A DNA stretch of 6,365 nucleotides from Bacteroidota bacterium (GTDB taxonomy: Bacteria > Bacteroidota > Bacteroidia > Bacteroidales > Bacteroidaceae), in the NCBI GenBank assembly GCA_023458215.1, contig JAEXAJ010000071.1, positions 1 to 6,365 of the forward strand, given 5' to 3'. Shown in pieces: positions 6,071 to 6,365 of this stretch (position 1 is its first letter; each line of letters opens with the position of its first letter). The notes beneath the pieces are model-generated. The model did not search any database, was not told the DNA's origin, and saw only the letters and a list, made by a program, of their open reading frames with translations. A program made the translations under genes and the position numbers.

Positions 6071-6262
6071 ATGATTGTAGTACCTGTAAAAGAAGGCGAA
6101 AACATTGAAAAAGCGCTGAAGAAATTTAAAAGAAAATTTGAAAAAACCGGTATCGTGAAAGAGTTGAGAAGCAGACAACAGTTTGACAAACCGTCTGTGA
6201 AAAATAGACTCAAGAAAGAACGTGCCGTTTACGTTCAGCAACTTCAGCAAGTAGAAGATTAA
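6071..6262 (+). CDS. rpsU: 30S ribosomal protein bS21
   Basis: bS21 is a small basic protein of the 30S subunit that binds near the 3' end of 16S rRNA on the platform. The 63-residue product begins MIVVPVKEGENIEKALKKFKRK and continues with the family segment FEKTGIVKELRSRQQFDKPSVKNR, followed by a short basic tail. Tyr54 is present; in Flavobacterium johnsoniae a tyrosine at this position is reported to help hold the 16S anti-Shine-Dalgarno tail in a pocket, which fits the scarcity of Shine-Dalgarno sites in this phylum. The leader (about 6020-6070) has no AGGAGG-like site; bases before the ATG read TAATAAAAAGAAA, an A-rich start context common in Bacteroides. It has its own strong promoter. 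A tyrosine recombinase gene appears to begin 72 bp downstream and may be co-transcribed. Confidence 0.97.
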   Translation: MIVVPVKEGENIEKALKKFKRKFEKTGIVKELRSRQQFDKPSVKNRLKKERAVYVQQLQQVED

Positions 6263-6334
6263 TAATTCGTAATTTCCTTTGAATTATTGAATTCTTTTTC
6301 ATACATTCGTTGCATGATTTAGATATGTAGCGAT

Positions 6335-6365
6335 ATGTTGTTGACAGACTCTTTTCTTGATTACC
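6335..6365 (+). CDS. 5' end of a probable XerC/XerD-type tyrosine recombinase (partial)
   Basis: The frame from ATG at 6335 reads MLLTDSFLDY and then leaves the window. Bacteroides tyrosine recombinases of the Xer family commonly start with a sequence like this (DSFLDYL), and I recall a Xer-like gene directly after rpsU in Bacteroides genomes. An in-frame stop at 6320-6322 and no other ATG before 6335 fix the start. Ten residues cannot prove the family, and the catalytic Arg, His and Tyr residues lie outside the window. No promoter or terminator is evident in the 72 bp after rpsU, so co-transcription is likely. Confidence 0.5.
   Translation, partial: MLLTDSFLDY

Noticed and set aside
5870..6250. 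126-codon minus-strand open frame opposite rpsU
   Set aside because: It is antisense to rpsU and its promoter, Phe/Lys-rich because of the AT-rich leader, and matches no family I recognise.

Overview
The window reads as chromosomal housekeeping sequence from a Bacteroides species (phylum Bacteroidota). The evidence is Bacteroides-type promoters (TAnnTTTG -7 boxes, one with a TTTG -33 box at 19 bp), starts without clear Shine-Dalgarno sequences, a 63-residue bS21 with the Bacteroidota-like tail including Tyr54, a GltX with an insertion after KLSKR, and gaps filled with iterated-word inverted repeats. The species cannot be fixed from this sequence alone.

Layout. From the left, gltX (glutamyl-tRNA synthetase) and waaA (Kdo transferase of LPS synthesis) run rightward, separated by a 128-bp gap made almost wholly of a long AT-rich palindrome. 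A perfect 28-bp hairpin separates waaA from two leftward genes: a gamma-carbonic-anhydrase-like hexapeptide protein and, upstream of it, a three-domain Xaa-Pro aminopeptidase (M24B). A third palindrome lies between these two and supplies the aminopeptidase stop codon. A gap of about 660 bp between divergent genes then holds two more palindromic blocks and the promoters of both flanking genes. Rightward rpsU (bS21) follows, and the last 31 bases are the first ten codons of what looks like a XerC/XerD-type tyrosine recombinase.

How the genes work together. There is no single pathway. gltX and rpsU serve translation, waaA serves the outer membrane, and the carbonic-anhydrase-like protein and aminopeptidase are cytosolic enzymes that are probably co-transcribed. 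No mobile element, CRISPR array, tRNA or defence system is visible, and none of the coding genes is new.

The least explained feature is the intergenic DNA. Each of the four complete gene-to-gene gaps upstream of rpsU carries inverted repeats built from a short word that is iterated and particular to that gap (GAATGAA, GGTGATAAA, AGTGATTAG, AGGAGTTA, then GACAGGGAG). They occur in co-directional, convergent and divergent gaps alike, so transcription termination cannot explain them all. The start codons chosen for waaA and the aminopeptidase are downstream of the first ATG, because the longer versions would translate repeat or promoter sequence.
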